36,673 bases of DNA, from assembly GCA_947441065.1 (NCBI GenBank), contig CANESI010000030.1, forward strand, positions 1 to 36,673, written 5' to 3'. This DNA is from Caulobacteraceae bacterium (GTDB taxonomy: Bacteria; Pseudomonadota; Alphaproteobacteria; Caulobacterales; Caulobacteraceae). Below, piece by piece: positions 9,517-17,844 of this stretch (position 1 is its first letter; each line of letters begins with the position of its first letter). Below the pieces are notes generated by a model. It saw only the letters and a list, made by a program, of their open reading frames with translations. It did not search any database and was not told where the DNA came from. The position numbers were made by a program, and so were the translations under genes.

Positions 9517-10452
9517 TTAAAGCTCGGGCAGCAGCAGGGCGCGCGCCCCCCGCTCGTCCTCGTGAATTTGAGCGATCATCGCGTCCAATCCGTCGAACTT
9601 TTCCTCTGGGCGCAGGAAGGCGACCAGTTCAGTCTCGATCGTCTGGCCATAGAGGTCTTCGCTAAAATCGAACAGCCAGGTCTCAAGCCGCGCATCGACA
9701 AGGCCCGTCGTCGGGTTTTGGCCCAGATTGGCCACGCCCGCCACGATCCGGCCATCGGCAAGCCGGGTGCGGGTGGCATAGACGCCAAGCTTTGGACGCA
9801 CATAGTCGCCAAGCGCGACATTGGCGGTGGGAAAGCCGAGGGTCCGGCCAAGCTTTTGGCCCTCGACGACGACCCCTTCGATGGCAAAGCCCCGGCCCAA
9901 GATGGCGCTGGCCCGTTCGGGCTGGCCTGCGACCAGCGCATCCCGCACCGCCGAGGACGAGAACTTGGCCTCCTGATCATCCCCGACCGCCTTGGCGATG
10001 GAGACGCCAAAGCCAAAGCGCTCACCATAGCGGCTCAAGGCCTCAGGATCGCCGGTACGACCGGCCCCAAAGGTAATGTCAAAGCCCGCCGCGACATGGT
10101 GGACACCAAGACCTTCGGACAGGACCTCATGGGCGAACCGCTCATCGCTCATGGCGGCCATCTCGGCCTCAAAGGGCAGGACATAGAAGAGGTCAACGCC
10201 CATGTCAGACAGGGCTCTGGCCTGCTGGCTGACCGTCATCAGCCTGAAGGGCTGCGCATCGGGCTGGAACCAGCGGCGCGGATGGGGCTCAAAACTGATC
10301 ACGCCAAGGGGCTTGCCCGCCGTGCGCGCCGCCTCTGCGGCCAAGGCAATGACGCGCTGATGGCCACGGTGCACGCCGTCAAAATTGCCAAGCGCGACGG
10401 ATGCGCCCTTTACGGCTGCTGCAATGCCGCGCCAGTCTGTCACCAGCCTCAT
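9517..10452 (-). CDS. ribF: bifunctional riboflavin kinase / FAD synthetase RibF
   Basis: Phosphorylates riboflavin to FMN and adenylates FMN to FAD, 311 residues. The N-terminal nucleotidyltransferase domain (about 1-175) has the GNFDGVHRGHQ motif at 22-32 and a SSSAVRDAL segment. The C-terminal flavokinase domain (about 180-311) has GRTLGFPTANV and RPEEKFDGLDAM. It starts five bases after the phaJ-type gene ends, so the two are probably cotranscribed. FAD supply suits a region rich in flavoproteins (SdhA, ETF, acyl-CoA dehydrogenase), although ribF beside ileS-lspA is also a common arrangement. Confidence 0.95.
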   Translation of the reverse strand: MRLVTDWRGIAAAVKGASVALGNFDGVHRGHQRVIALAAEAARTAGKPLGVISFEPHPRRWFQPDAQPFRLMTVSQQARALSDMGVDLFYVLPFEAEMAAMSDERFAHEVLSEGLGVHHVAAGFDITFGAGRTGDPEALSRYGERFGFGVSIAKAVGDDQEAKFSSSAVRDALVAGQPERASAILGRGFAIEGVVVEGQKLGRTLGFPTANVALGDYVRPKLGVYATRTRLADGRIVAGVANLGQNPTTGLVDARLETWLFDFSEDLYGQTIETELVAFLRPEEKFDGLDAMIAQIHEDERGARALLLPEL

Positions 10453-10457
10453 GGGGA

Positions 10458-10880
10458 CTATTCCGGCTTGCGGGGGGCCATGACCAAGGCCTCGCCCTCA
10501 ATCACGGGCTTACCGCCGACATAGCAGACGGTCTCGATGGTAACGCGGCCCTTTTCTAGATCGATGGCGGTGACCATAGCCTTGGTAGTGACCTCATCAC
10601 CGATCTTGACCGGACGTTTAAAGCGCAGGGCCTGCTGCATATAGATCGTGCCGGGTCCGGGCAGTTGAGTGCCAATCACTGCGGAAATATAGGCCGCTGA
10701 GAGCATACCGTGGGCGATACGGGTCTTGAACGGGGTTTGAGCGGCATAGGCCTCGTCGAGGTGGACCGGATTATTGTCACCCGAGACCTCAGCGAACATG
10801 ACGATATCGGCCTCATGGACCGTCCGCACCATTTCAGCCGATTGGCCAAGGCTCAACTCGTCGAGATAAACGCTCTTCAC
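10458..10880 (-). CDS. phaJ: MaoC-like (R)-specific enoyl-CoA hydratase, PhaJ type
   Basis: A 140-residue single hot-dog domain. The hydratase motif SGDNNPVHLDEAYA contains the expected catalytic D35 and H40. Further PhaJ-like features are RIAHGMLSAAYISAVIG, LPGPGTIYMQQALRFKRPV and IGDEVTT. The family hydrates enoyl-CoA to (R)-3-hydroxyacyl-CoA, linking beta-oxidation to polyhydroxybutyrate; in the ethylmalonyl-CoA pathway a related enzyme interconverts (R)-3-hydroxybutyryl-CoA and crotonyl-CoA. It precedes ribF by five bases. Its upstream region has GCTACAAG (10909-10916, minus strand) followed directly by an exact TGTCCGAACA site. Exact substrate cannot be read from sequence. Confidence 0.85.
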   Translation of the reverse strand: MKSVYLDELSLGQSAEMVRTVHEADIVMFAEVSGDNNPVHLDEAYAAQTPFKTRIAHGMLSAAYISAVIGTQLPGPGTIYMQQALRFKRPVKIGDEVTTKAMVTAIDLEKGRVTIETVCYVGGKPVIEGEALVMAPRKPE

Positions 10881-10897
10881 CGCTAATTCCCCATCTA

Positions 10898-10907
10898 TGT
10901 TCGGACA
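10898..10907 (-). promoter_or_regulatory. TGTCCGAACA operator candidate, phaJ
   Basis: An exact TGTCCGAACA on the minus strand within ATGTCCGAACAT, 18 bases upstream of the start codon. It follows the -10-like GCTACAAG (10909-10916) by one base. A half-like TTTGTCCGCG lies further upstream at 10922-10931. The same 10-mer occurs exactly upstream of etfB. Confidence 0.5.
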
Positions 10908-10962
10908 TCTTGTAGCGCGGTCGCGGACAAATGCGAACGCCGCTTTTGGCTCAATTGCGGGA

Positions 10963-11859
10963 CTACCAGACCAAATCCATCATGGCATAGGTCGCAGAGA
11001 CGCCCGATGAGGCCAAAAGCTGGGCAGTTCGGCCAGCATCCATCTGGCCAGAGCCATCGACCGTATCAGCCGCATGGATACCCGCTGCGATAAAGAGGCA
11101 GTCGAGACCCTGAAGATTGGCACCGCGCACATCGGTTGGTGCGCCATCTCCGACGCAGAGCACCCGCGACGGATCGACGGGACTGCCTAGGATTCGCGAG
11201 GCTTCGGCTAGGCTCAGATCATAGATCGGCGCATGGGGCTTGCCCGCCATCAGGACCGTTCCTCCCATCTCAGCATAAAGATCGGCCAAGGCACCGCCGC
11301 AATAGATCAGCTTACCGCCTCGCTGAACGACCTTGTCTGGATTGGCGCAGATCATGTCGAGGCCACGCTTAAGCGCCTGCTCGAACCGCGCGCGGTAGTC
11401 TTCGGGCGTTTCGTTCTCATCATCGAAGGGACCGGTGCAGGAGATGAAATCAGCCGCCTCTGGTCCGGCAAAGGACAGACCAAGGCCCTCATAGAGGATG
11501 GCGTCGCGGTCAGGGCCGATGGTCCAGGCCGATTGCGGCGCTCTGACAGATAGAAGCGCACGCGTGGCATCGCCTGAACTGACAAAGGCACTCCAAGCCC
11601 GGTCCGGAACGCCAAGCTCATGCAGTTGCGGCACGACGTCGGATGAAGGGCGCGGCGCGTTGGAGATCAGAACCACCGGTCCCACCTCAACCCCAAACCG
11701 CGCCAAGGCCTCATAGGCGTGTGGAAAGCTTTCGCGGCCATTGTGAATGACGCCCCAGACATCGGACAGAATGACGTCATAACGGTCAGCAATGTCCCGC
11801 AGTCCATGGATCAAAACGGGTTCGGGAGGGGTTTGGGGGTCTGATGCGCTCATGCCCAT
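10963..11859 (-). CDS. HAD-IIA family hydrolase-like protein (TIGR01459 type)
   Basis: A 298-residue protein of the NagD-like HAD subfamily found across alphaproteobacteria, often close to ribF as here. Motif I reads SDVWGVIHNG: the nucleophile-position aspartate is kept, but the usual second aspartate is tryptophan. The later HAD motifs are present (LISNAPRP, AGKPHAPIYDLSL, CVGDGAPTDVRGA). The substrate is unknown. Loss of the acid/base aspartate may mean altered catalysis or a non-phosphatase role. A second ATG six bases downstream (11853) is an equally good start. It lies 50 bases downstream of tipF and 82 upstream of phaJ. Confidence 0.85.
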   Translation of the reverse strand: MGMSASDPQTPPEPVLIHGLRDIADRYDVILSDVWGVIHNGRESFPHAYEALARFGVEVGPVVLISNAPRPSSDVVPQLHELGVPDRAWSAFVSSGDATRALLSVRAPQSAWTIGPDRDAILYEGLGLSFAGPEAADFISCTGPFDDENETPEDYRARFEQALKRGLDMICANPDKVVQRGGKLIYCGGALADLYAEMGGTVLMAGKPHAPIYDLSLAEASRILGSPVDPSRVLCVGDGAPTDVRGANLQGLDCLFIAAGIHAADTVDGSGQMDAGRTAQLLASSGVSATYAMMDLVW

Positions 11860-11909
11860 GGGCTACAGCGCCAAGCGGGCCGGATCAAGTCACCCTGATC
11901 AATCAGCCC

Positions 11910-13160
11910 CTATCGGGTGCCCGTTCGGCGAATATTCTGCACGGCATATTCGACCGGAGGCGCAGTCGCAGTCAGGACGGAATCACGGATGGCGCGCGGT
12001 TCACCAAACAGGTGGCCTTGGCCATAGGCAATGTTCAGCTCCAGCACGTCGATCACATGCCGCTCGCTCTCGACCTTTTCCGCAATGATATCGAGACCGT
12101 AGCGACGGGCGAGATCGGCAAAGTCAGCGGCATCCAGATCACGCAGGCTGCGCATGGACGTGCGGCCTTCAACGTCCAGCAGTTGGTCAAGCAACACATC
12201 CGCGCCGATTTTCAGATAACGGACATCGGCCTGAGCCAGTTCCTGGAAATCCAGATCAAGGTTCGTGACCTTGTCCAATGAGAACCTGAAGCCGAGCTCC
12301 GTCAGCAGAGCCATATTGCGCGCAGCAACGGGTCCCCGCGCCTCAAAGCTGTCTTGGCCCAGTTCGAAGATCAGAGCCCCGGACAGGTCGCGGTTCTCGG
12401 CCATAAATTCACGGAACTGTGGGAAGAAGGCTTCATCGCCAAGCGAGCTGAGTGAGATGTTGCAGAAGATGCCAACCTTGCGATCCTGACGCGCCAAGCG
12501 GCGAACGATCTGGACACAGCGAAACAGCAGCAGATTGTCGATGACGGACACCAGACCATCCGGTTCTGCCACTTCCAGATATTCAGCGGGCATCATCACC
12601 CGGCCGCGCTTATCCCGAAGGCGCGAGAAGCTCTCGTAAAAGACGGTGCGGCGCTGAGGCAGGGCCACCACCGGCTGGAGGAACAGATCGACCCGGTTCT
12701 CGGTCAGGGCCAAACGCACGGTGTCAAGAAGCTCTGTCGTGGTCTCATGGGCCGTCACCAGTTCAGCGACCGGACGACGTGAACGCTGGGTGGCCATGCC
12801 TTGGCTCATCCGCTGGACGAGATCTTCAAGCACCCGAACTTCGCTGGTCAGCTCTTCGGACTGACGGGCGGCCTCTTCTTGCAGGTCTTCAGCCAGATCT
12901 TCGATCCGGTCGTTCATCTGACGAAGCTGCTCGGTCAGGAGCAGATTGGCGCGGCGCAGGGATGAGATTTCTAGGGCATTGCTTTCGGCATCAATGCCCC
13001 GGCGGATACCGCCGTGGATAGAAAAGGCAAAGCCCAGGCCACCGACCAAGGCCGCAACACCAGGCCCCCAGCCGCCGCCTGCGCGCCAAATATAAACAGC
13101 AAGCGCAGACGCCAGACAGAGATATGCCGTCCCCAACAGTCCTACGGTGACCTTGCCCAT
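11910..13160 (-). CDS. tipF: TipF-like c-di-GMP receptor with degenerate EAL domain
   Basis: A 416-residue membrane protein. Two N-terminal helices (about 5-25 and 33-50) lead into a glutamate-rich coiled coil (about 60-122) and a C-terminal EAL domain (about 145-395). The EAL signature is ESFSR (176-180). The DDFG loop reads SLDKVTN and the KID motif LKIG, so residues needed for phosphodiesterase activity are lost while several binding residues (E176, the NIS asparagine, AEKVE, GQGHLF) remain. This architecture matches Caulobacter TipF, a c-di-GMP effector that promotes flagellum assembly at the new pole. That role is inferred from domain layout; no flagellar genes are in the window. Confidence 0.75.
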   Translation of the reverse strand: MGKVTVGLLGTAYLCLASALAVYIWRAGGGWGPGVAALVGGLGFAFSIHGGIRRGIDAESNALEISSLRRANLLLTEQLRQMNDRIEDLAEDLQEEAARQSEELTSEVRVLEDLVQRMSQGMATQRSRRPVAELVTAHETTTELLDTVRLALTENRVDLFLQPVVALPQRRTVFYESFSRLRDKRGRVMMPAEYLEVAEPDGLVSVIDNLLLFRCVQIVRRLARQDRKVGIFCNISLSSLGDEAFFPQFREFMAENRDLSGALIFELGQDSFEARGPVAARNMALLTELGFRFSLDKVTNLDLDFQELAQADVRYLKIGADVLLDQLLDVEGRTSMRSLRDLDAADFADLARRYGLDIIAEKVESERHVIDVLELNIAYGQGHLFGEPRAIRDSVLTATAPPVEYAVQNIRRTGTR

Positions 13161-13278
13161 CTACCCGCCCATTCGAATCACTCACAGTATCGTCTGGTTA
13201 ACGGGGTGAAGTCGAACGGAATGCGGATCTTTCGGCCCAACCATCCCAATAAATTCGAAATTGCGCACAGAGGAATAG

Positions 13279-13308
13279 GGGGTCAGGGGTGCAAAGCCCC
13301 CTAACCCC
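13279..13308 (-). terminator. hairpin between lipoprotein gene and tipF
   Basis: On the minus strand GGGGTTAGGGG and CCCCTGACCCC pair over 11 positions (one G-U) around an eight-base loop. It follows the lipoprotein stop by about 20 bases. There is no T tract, so it may attenuate transcription or protect an RNA end rather than terminate. Confidence 0.45.
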
Positions 13309-13327
13309 GACATTACAAGTCGTTAGC

Positions 13328-14089
13328 TTAGCTCAGCGCCAATTCAATGCGGGAGGCCTGAGCCAGAAGAGCGCCGTGTGCTGCGGGCTTTTCAGGTGCC
13401 GAAGGGGTGGGCCAGAGGGCGACGAACCGGTCCATCTCGGGCTTGGCCGCCGCGAGCGACGGGTCAGACTTGGCGGCATCGACCAAAGCGGCACGGGCCG
13501 AAAGGGCCGCACCGAGCGAGTGCTGATATTCGATCGGATCAACGCCGCCATCGACGACAACGCCCTTATAGAGGCCAGACGAAATCTCAAGCAGGCCTCT
13601 GATCACGGCCTTTCGATCGCCGCCAGCCTTGGCAAGCCCCGCGTCTAAGGCGTTCAGGGCTGCCTTCAGATCGCCGCTCGCGCCGGTTTCAGCCGCCTTA
13701 CGCAGCAGGGCCTCATCGACGCCTGCGGCCTTAAAGGGCTCGTAGCTCTTGTCATAGGCTTCTAGCAGGCCTTGAGCGACCAAAATGGCCGCCGCCTCTG
13801 GGCCGTCCTTTTGCGCCATAGCCACAAGGACGAAGCCGCGCAGATGGGCAATGTGCAGAGCGTTGACGCTATCGGCGGGAATGGCGGAATAGGCCGAGAC
13901 CGCGCCAGTTTCACCAGTTTCACCGCCCTCACCGGCTCCAGGCACCGAGGTGGCAACAGAGGGTGTTGCGGGGCTCTCAGCCGTGGCTTTCGGCGCGCTC
14001 GATGGGGGAGAACATGCGACAAGTGCGCCCGTCGAGATCAAAACGGCGGCGCTGACACCGGTCCAGAGTTTCGATCGAAAGCTGGTCAT
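13328..14089 (-). CDS. hypothetical lipoprotein, divergent to piuC
   Basis: A 253-residue protein not assigned to a family. The start at 14089 is chosen because AGGAGA lies 11 bases upstream; an earlier in-frame start lacks this. The signal peptide ends in the lipobox LVAC (C26). A low-complexity Ala/Pro/Ser/Gly linker follows (about 27-65). The mature domain is alpha-helical and Ala-rich, with the marked segments HIAHLRGFVLVAMAQ and GVDPIEYQHSLGAALSAR. It shares an 82-base intergenic region with the iron-dependent oxygenase piuC, including a Fur-like palindrome, so a periplasmic role linked to iron is possible but unproven. Confidence 0.75.
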   Translation of the reverse strand: MTSFRSKLWTGVSAAVLISTGALVACSPPSSAPKATAESPATPSVATSVPGAGEGGETGETGAVSAYSAIPADSVNALHIAHLRGFVLVAMAQKDGPEAAAILVAQGLLEAYDKSYEPFKAAGVDEALLRKAAETGASGDLKAALNALDAGLAKAGGDRKAVIRGLLEISSGLYKGVVVDGGVDPIEYQHSLGAALSARAALVDAAKSDPSLAAAKPEMDRFVALWPTPSAPEKPAAHGALLAQASRIELALS

Positions 14090-14125
14090 GGCAAGGGTCT
14101 CTCCTGATGGCCGCAATCAACCACA

Positions 14126-14154
14126 TGCTAATTGCTATTGCAAGTCGTTCGCAA
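14126..14154. promoter_or_regulatory. Fur-like iron box candidate between lipoprotein gene and piuC
   Basis: TTGCAAGT-C-GTTCGCAA (14138-14154) is an imperfect 8-1-8 inverted repeat of the TGCaaat-N-atttGCA kind. TGCTAAT at 14126-14132 resembles a Fur half-site (6 of 7 bases of TGATAAT). PiuC genes are commonly iron regulated. The site could serve both divergent genes. Assignment is by resemblance only. Confidence 0.35.
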
Positions 14155-14171
14155 AAATGGGACCAAGTGAC

Positions 14172-14831
14172 ATGTTGACGCTGACCGATGTGCTTTCGCC
14201 TGAAGACGTGGCTACCGTCTTGGCGGGTCTGGCCGATTGCCGCTTTCGCGACGGTCGTCAGACGGCGGGGGCGTCGGCCCGCGCGGTGAAGAGCAATCTT
14301 CAGTCCGATGGCACCGACCCCAAGGTTCAGGCCCTCGCGCGGTTCGTGCGCAAGGCCCTAGAGCGTCATCCGCTGTTTCAGACCTATGTACGCCCTGCCC
14401 GCTGGGCCAACCTGATGTTCAACCGCTATGAGGTGGGGGACGCTTACGGCCTGCATGTCGATGATGCGCTGATGGGTACGGGCGAGAACCGCCTGCGCAC
14501 GGACCTGTCCTTCACCCTGTTTCTGTCCGATCCGGACAGCTATGAGGGCGGCGGGCTGGTCGTCGATAGCCTAGATGGTGAGCGTCTTGCCAAGCCTCAG
14601 GCCGGGACGTTGATCCTCTATCCGACGGGCGCGTTACACAAGGTCGAGCCTGTGACCGCAGGAGCCCGCATGGCCTGCGTCGGCTGGGTCCAGAGCCTGA
14701 TAAGGCGTGAAGACCAGCGGGAGATCTTGTTTGATATGGCCCGCACGCGCGGCGCCCTGCCCGCTGGCGAGGCGCGCCTCCTGCTCGACAAGTCGATCAG
14801 CGCGCTGTTGAGGATGTGGTCTGAAGTCTAG
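14172..14831 (+). CDS. piuC: PKHD-type Fe(II)/2-oxoglutarate-dependent oxygenase PiuC
   Basis: A 219-residue cytoplasmic dioxygenase of the PiuC/YbiX family, which is associated with iron uptake. The double-stranded beta-helix iron ligands are H95 and D97 (GLHVDDAL) and H156 (GALHKVEPVTAGAR), and R166 should bind 2-oxoglutarate. Other family features are RTDLSFTLFLSDPDSYEGG and a C-terminal LLRMWSEV. The ATG at 14172 gives the family's usual N-terminus; reading frames continuing further upstream cross into the divergent lipoprotein gene. No TonB-dependent receptor, its common neighbour, is present here. Confidence 0.9.
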   Translation: MLTLTDVLSPEDVATVLAGLADCRFRDGRQTAGASARAVKSNLQSDGTDPKVQALARFVRKALERHPLFQTYVRPARWANLMFNRYEVGDAYGLHVDDALMGTGENRLRTDLSFTLFLSDPDSYEGGGLVVDSLDGERLAKPQAGTLILYPTGALHKVEPVTAGARMACVGWVQSLIRREDQREILFDMARTRGALPAGEARLLLDKSISALLRMWSEV

Positions 14832-14848
14832 ACCTGGCGGGTCGGCCC

Positions 14849-15727
14849 TTAGCGGGTTGGAACGGGTGTATCGCCGCGATAGTCGTAGAAGCCGCGACCG
14901 ACCTTCTTTCCCAGCCAGCCTGCCTCAACATATTTTACCAGCAACGGACAGGGGCGGTACTTGGAATCGGCCAGCCCGTCGTGCAGCACGTTCATGATCG
15001 ACAGGATCGTGTCCAGACCGATGAAATCGCCCAGTTCCAACGGCCCCATCGGATGGTTCGCGCCGAGCTTCATGGCGGTGTCGATAGCCTCAACAGTGCC
15101 GACGCCTTCATAGAGGGTATAGATCGCCTCATTGATCATCGGAACCAGAACGCGGTTGACGATAAAGGCGGGGAAATCTTCGGCATTGGCGGTTGTCTTG
15201 CCCAAGGAACGGGCGAAGGTCACGGCCGTTTCATAGGTGCCAACATCGGTGGCGATGCCGCGAATGATCTCGACCAGCTTCATCAGCGGCACGGGATTCA
15301 TGAAGTGCAGACCAATGAACCGCTCAGGCCGGTCGGTCGACGAGGCCAAACGGGTAATCGAAATGGATGAGGTGTTGGAGGCGAGCAGGGTGTCTGGCTT
15401 CAGGTAGGGATGAAGCGACTTGAAGATCGCCTTCTTGATCTCTTCATTTTCGGTGGCCGCTTCGATGGCCAGGTCGCTCTGACCAATCTCAGCCAGGTCG
15501 CTCGTGGCCGAAATGCGCTTGAGACCAGCTTCCATCGCTTCGGGGGTGATCAAACCGCGAGAGACCTGACGGACCATGTTGCGTTCGATCTGCAACAGCC
15601 CTTCCTTGACCCGATCTGGATCGAGGTCATTGAGCCGAACATCATATCCAGCCAAAGCACAGACGTGGGCAATGCCCGAACCCATCTGGCCTGCGCCGAC
15701 AATGCCGACCGTCTTAATCTCAGTCAT
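14849..15727 (-). CDS. hbd: 3-hydroxybutyryl-CoA dehydrogenase
   Basis: NAD(P)-dependent dehydrogenase interconverting (S)-3-hydroxybutyryl-CoA and acetoacetyl-CoA, 292 residues, a normal length for a single-domain enzyme. The N-terminal Rossmann motif is GIVGAGQMGSGIA. The catalytic region contains SNTSSISIT and GLHFMNPVPLMKLVEI with the catalytic histidine, and the C-terminal dimerisation domain has NHPMGPLELGDFIGLD. The start at 15727 is preferred; ATG at 15736 is possible. It lies downstream of etfBA but has its own predicted promoter (15790-15815) after the etfA terminator. An adjacent palindrome resembles a PhaR site. Confidence 0.93.
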   Translation of the reverse strand: MTEIKTVGIVGAGQMGSGIAHVCALAGYDVRLNDLDPDRVKEGLLQIERNMVRQVSRGLITPEAMEAGLKRISATSDLAEIGQSDLAIEAATENEEIKKAIFKSLHPYLKPDTLLASNTSSISITRLASSTDRPERFIGLHFMNPVPLMKLVEIIRGIATDVGTYETAVTFARSLGKTTANAEDFPAFIVNRVLVPMINEAIYTLYEGVGTVEAIDTAMKLGANHPMGPLELGDFIGLDTILSIMNVLHDGLADSKYRPCPLLVKYVEAGWLGKKVGRGFYDYRGDTPVPTR

Positions 15728-15789
15728 TATGCCCATACCCCGGGTCGAACGATGACGAGACCCCGATGGGTCCCAAACACGAAGCCTGC

Positions 15790-15815
15790 CTTGTAGCACG
15801 ACTTCCCTGTGGCAA
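15790..15815 (-). promoter_or_regulatory. predicted hbd promoter
   Basis: On the minus strand TTGCCAC (15809-15815), 11-bp spacer, GCTACAAG (15790-15797). It fits the Caulobacter consensus, and the -10 is identical to the one upstream of phaJ. Confidence 0.5.
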
Positions 15816-15826
15816 CGAAGACCTTT

Positions 15827-15839
15827 GCTGCATTGCAGC
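15827..15839. promoter_or_regulatory. PhaR-like palindrome upstream of hbd
   Basis: GCTGCATTGCAGC is a perfect 6-1-6 palindrome containing CTGC-N3-GCAG, the form reported for the PHB-responsive repressor PhaR in Paracoccus and Rhodobacter. It lies 11 bases upstream of the predicted -35. The gene's role in C4 metabolism fits. Binding is untested. Confidence 0.4.
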
Positions 15840-15878
15840 GCAAGCCCGATTTCACGCTACCCTAGCAGGGCTTTCCAA

Positions 15879-15913
15879 AACGAAAAGCCCCGCCAGCGAA
15901 ACACTGGCGGGGC
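15879..15913 (-). terminator. rho-independent terminator of etfBA
   Basis: On the minus strand GCCCCGCCAG and CTGGCGGGGC form a perfect 10-bp stem with a seven-base loop, followed by TTTTCGTT. It starts 30 bases after the etfA stop. Confidence 0.88.
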
Positions 15914-15942
15914 CCATCGTAATTTATCGGGTTCGGTGAGGC

Positions 15943-16887
15943 CTAGAGGCCAACCTTGGCCAGTTCGTCCATCAGTTCGGGCAAGGCGGTCTTATAGTCC
16001 GCGACCAGACCGAAATCGGCGACCTGGAAGATCGGGGCATCGGCGTCCTTATTGATCGCGACGATGACCTTGGAGTCCTTCATGCCGGCCAGATGCTGGA
16101 TGGCACCGGAAATACCGATGGCCACATAGAGCTGAGGCGCGACGACCTTGCCGGTTTGACCGACCTGATAGTCGTTCGGGGCATAGCCCGCATCAACCGC
16201 AGCGCGGCTGGCGCCGACCGCAGCGCCGAGCTTGTCGGCCAGAGGCTCGATGACCCGCTGGAACTCTTCAGCCGAACCCAGAGCCCGACCACCGGAGACC
16301 ACGATCTTGGCCGCCGACAGTTCAGGGCGGTCAGACTTGACGATCTCGTCCGAGACAAAGCGCGTGTGCGCCATAGCGCCTGCGGCACCGACGGTTTCCA
16401 CAGACGCCGAACCACCTTCACCAGCGGCCTTGAAAGCCGTGGCGCGGACGGTGATGATCTTCTTGGCGTCGGAAGACTGGACGGTCTCCAGGGCGTTACC
16501 CGCATAGATCGGACGCACGAAGGTCGAGGCATCAACCACTTCGATAATTTCCGAAATTGGGGCAACGTCGAGCTTGGCAGCGATACGCGGTGCATAGTTC
16601 TTACCGGCCGAGGTGGCGGGGATCAGAACGGCGTCATAGCCGCCTGAAAGGGCGACCACGGTTTCGGTGACCGCTTCAGCAACCTGCTTGCCCAGATCAG
16701 CGCTCTCGGCGACCAGCACCTTGCGAACGCCAGCGATCTTAGCGGCTTCGGCAGCCACGGCGGCGACGCCTTGGCCTGCAACCAGCACATCCACATCGCC
16801 CGAAATCGCCAGAGCGGCGGTGACGGTCTTGTGGGTATTGTCCTTCAACGACGCATTGTCGTGGTCGGCGATGACGAGAACAGCCAT
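15943..16887 (-). CDS. etfA: electron transfer flavoprotein alpha subunit
   Basis: FAD-binding subunit of the ETF, 314 residues. It accepts electrons from acyl-CoA dehydrogenases and passes them to ETF:quinone oxidoreductase. The C-terminal FAD domain (about 185-314) shows [43 protein letters not shown] and [16 protein letters not shown]. It overlaps the etfB stop by one base and ends before a strong terminator. The natural electron donors nearby would be the Mcd-like dehydrogenase encoded at 18900-20600 and other dehydrogenases elsewhere. Confidence 0.96.
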   Translation of the reverse strand: MAVLVIADHDNASLKDNTHKTVTAALAISGDVDVLVAGQGVAAVAAEAAKIAGVRKVLVAESADLGKQVAEAVTETVVALSGGYDAVLIPATSAGKNYAPRIAAKLDVAPISEIIEVVDASTFVRPIYAGNALETVQSSDAKKIITVRATAFKAAGEGGSASVETVGAAGAMAHTRFVSDEIVKSDRPELSAAKIVVSGGRALGSAEEFQRVIEPLADKLGAAVGASRAAVDAGYAPNDYQVGQTGKVVAPQLYVAIGISGAIQHLAGMKDSKVIVAINKDADAPIFQVADFGLVADYKTALPELMDELAKVGL

Positions 16888-17636
16888 TAGAGGACCCCCG
16901 CTTCATTCTTCAATTTGGACACCAGTTCGGCAGCCGATTCGACCTTCGCGCCACCTTGACGCTTTGGCGGTTCAACGACCTTGAGCACCTTCAGACGGGG
17001 CGCCGTGTCGACGCCGTAGTCGCCGGGGGCCTTGACGTCGATCGGCTTCTTCTTGGCCTTCATGATGTTGGGCAGCGAAGCATAGCGCGGCTCATTCAAA
17101 CGAAGGTCCGCCGTGACCACGGCAGGCAGGTCGACGCTGAGGGTCTGAAGACCACCGTCAACTTCGCGCGTGACCTCGGCCTTGTCGCCCGCGATCTCGA
17201 TCTTGGAGGCGAAGGTGGCTTGCGGCCAATCCAGCAGCGCGGCCAGCATCTGACCCACGGCGTTATTATCGCCGTCGATGGCCTGCTTGCCCATCACCAC
17301 AATGCCGGGAGCCTCTTCGCCAATGACGGCGGCCAGAAGCTTGGCAACGGCCAGGGGCTCGAGGTCCTCATCGGTCTGGATCAGGATGCCACGATCGGCA
17401 CCCATGGCCAGCGCAGTGCGGATGGTTTCCTGCGCTTGGACCGGGCCGATGGAAACGGCAACGACTTCCGTCGCAACGCCCTTTTCCTTCAGACGCACGG
17501 CCTCTTCGACCGCGATCTCGCAGAATGGATTCATGGACATCTTGACGTTAGCAAGATCCACGCCGGTTTGGTCGGACTTAACCCGAACCTTGACGTTGTA
17601 GTCGACAACCCGTTTGACCGGGACCAGAACCTTCAT
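16887..17636 (-). CDS. etfB: electron transfer flavoprotein beta subunit
   Basis: AMP-binding partner of EtfA, 249 residues. The start at 17636 gives the canonical N-terminus [19 protein letters not shown]; longer readings run into the promoter region. Conserved segments are [43 protein letters not shown] and the C-terminal [12 protein letters not shown]. It is translationally coupled to etfA. The upstream region contains an exact TGTCCGAACA site 125 bases before the start. Confidence 0.96.
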   Translation of the reverse strand: MKVLVPVKRVVDYNVKVRVKSDQTGVDLANVKMSMNPFCEIAVEEAVRLKEKGVATEVVAVSIGPVQAQETIRTALAMGADRGILIQTDEDLEPLAVAKLLAAVIGEEAPGIVVMGKQAIDGDNNAVGQMLAALLDWPQATFASKIEIAGDKAEVTREVDGGLQTLSVDLPAVVTADLRLNEPRYASLPNIMKAKKKPIDVKAPGDYGVDTAPRLKVLKVVEPPKRQGGAKVESAAELVSKLKNEAGVL

Positions 17637-17757
17637 GGGTCTATATCGCCTCAGCTTATGAACATGGAAATTAACAGTCCCATACACCAACGCACAGAAC
17701 TGTAAAATGGCGCGGCAAACTGACAACAGCGGGCCACGATGTCAACTTAGCACGGTC

Positions 17758-17773
17758 ATTTGTTCGGACAAAT
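17758..17773. promoter_or_regulatory. TGTCCGAACA operator candidate, etfB / 17845 gene
   Basis: ATTTGTTCGGACAAAT is a 16-bp palindrome with a single mismatched pair. On the minus strand the core reads TGTCCGAACA, identical to the phaJ site. It lies between divergent etfB and the small membrane protein gene, so it could act on either. Confidence 0.5.
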
Positions 17774-17844
17774 TTTTTGATGAAATTTTAGATTCTCTTT
17801 CGTGAATCCTTGCAGGGGCGACCCGCTTTGATCATAGAGAGCCC

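Noticed and set aside
13161..13278. CtrA box in the tipF upstream region
   Set aside because: A TTAAC half-site is present, but the second TTAA seven bases away is missing.
14523..14533. ATCCGGACAG inside piuC as another operator site
   Set aside because: Coding position, no promoter nearby and only the CCGGACA core matches.
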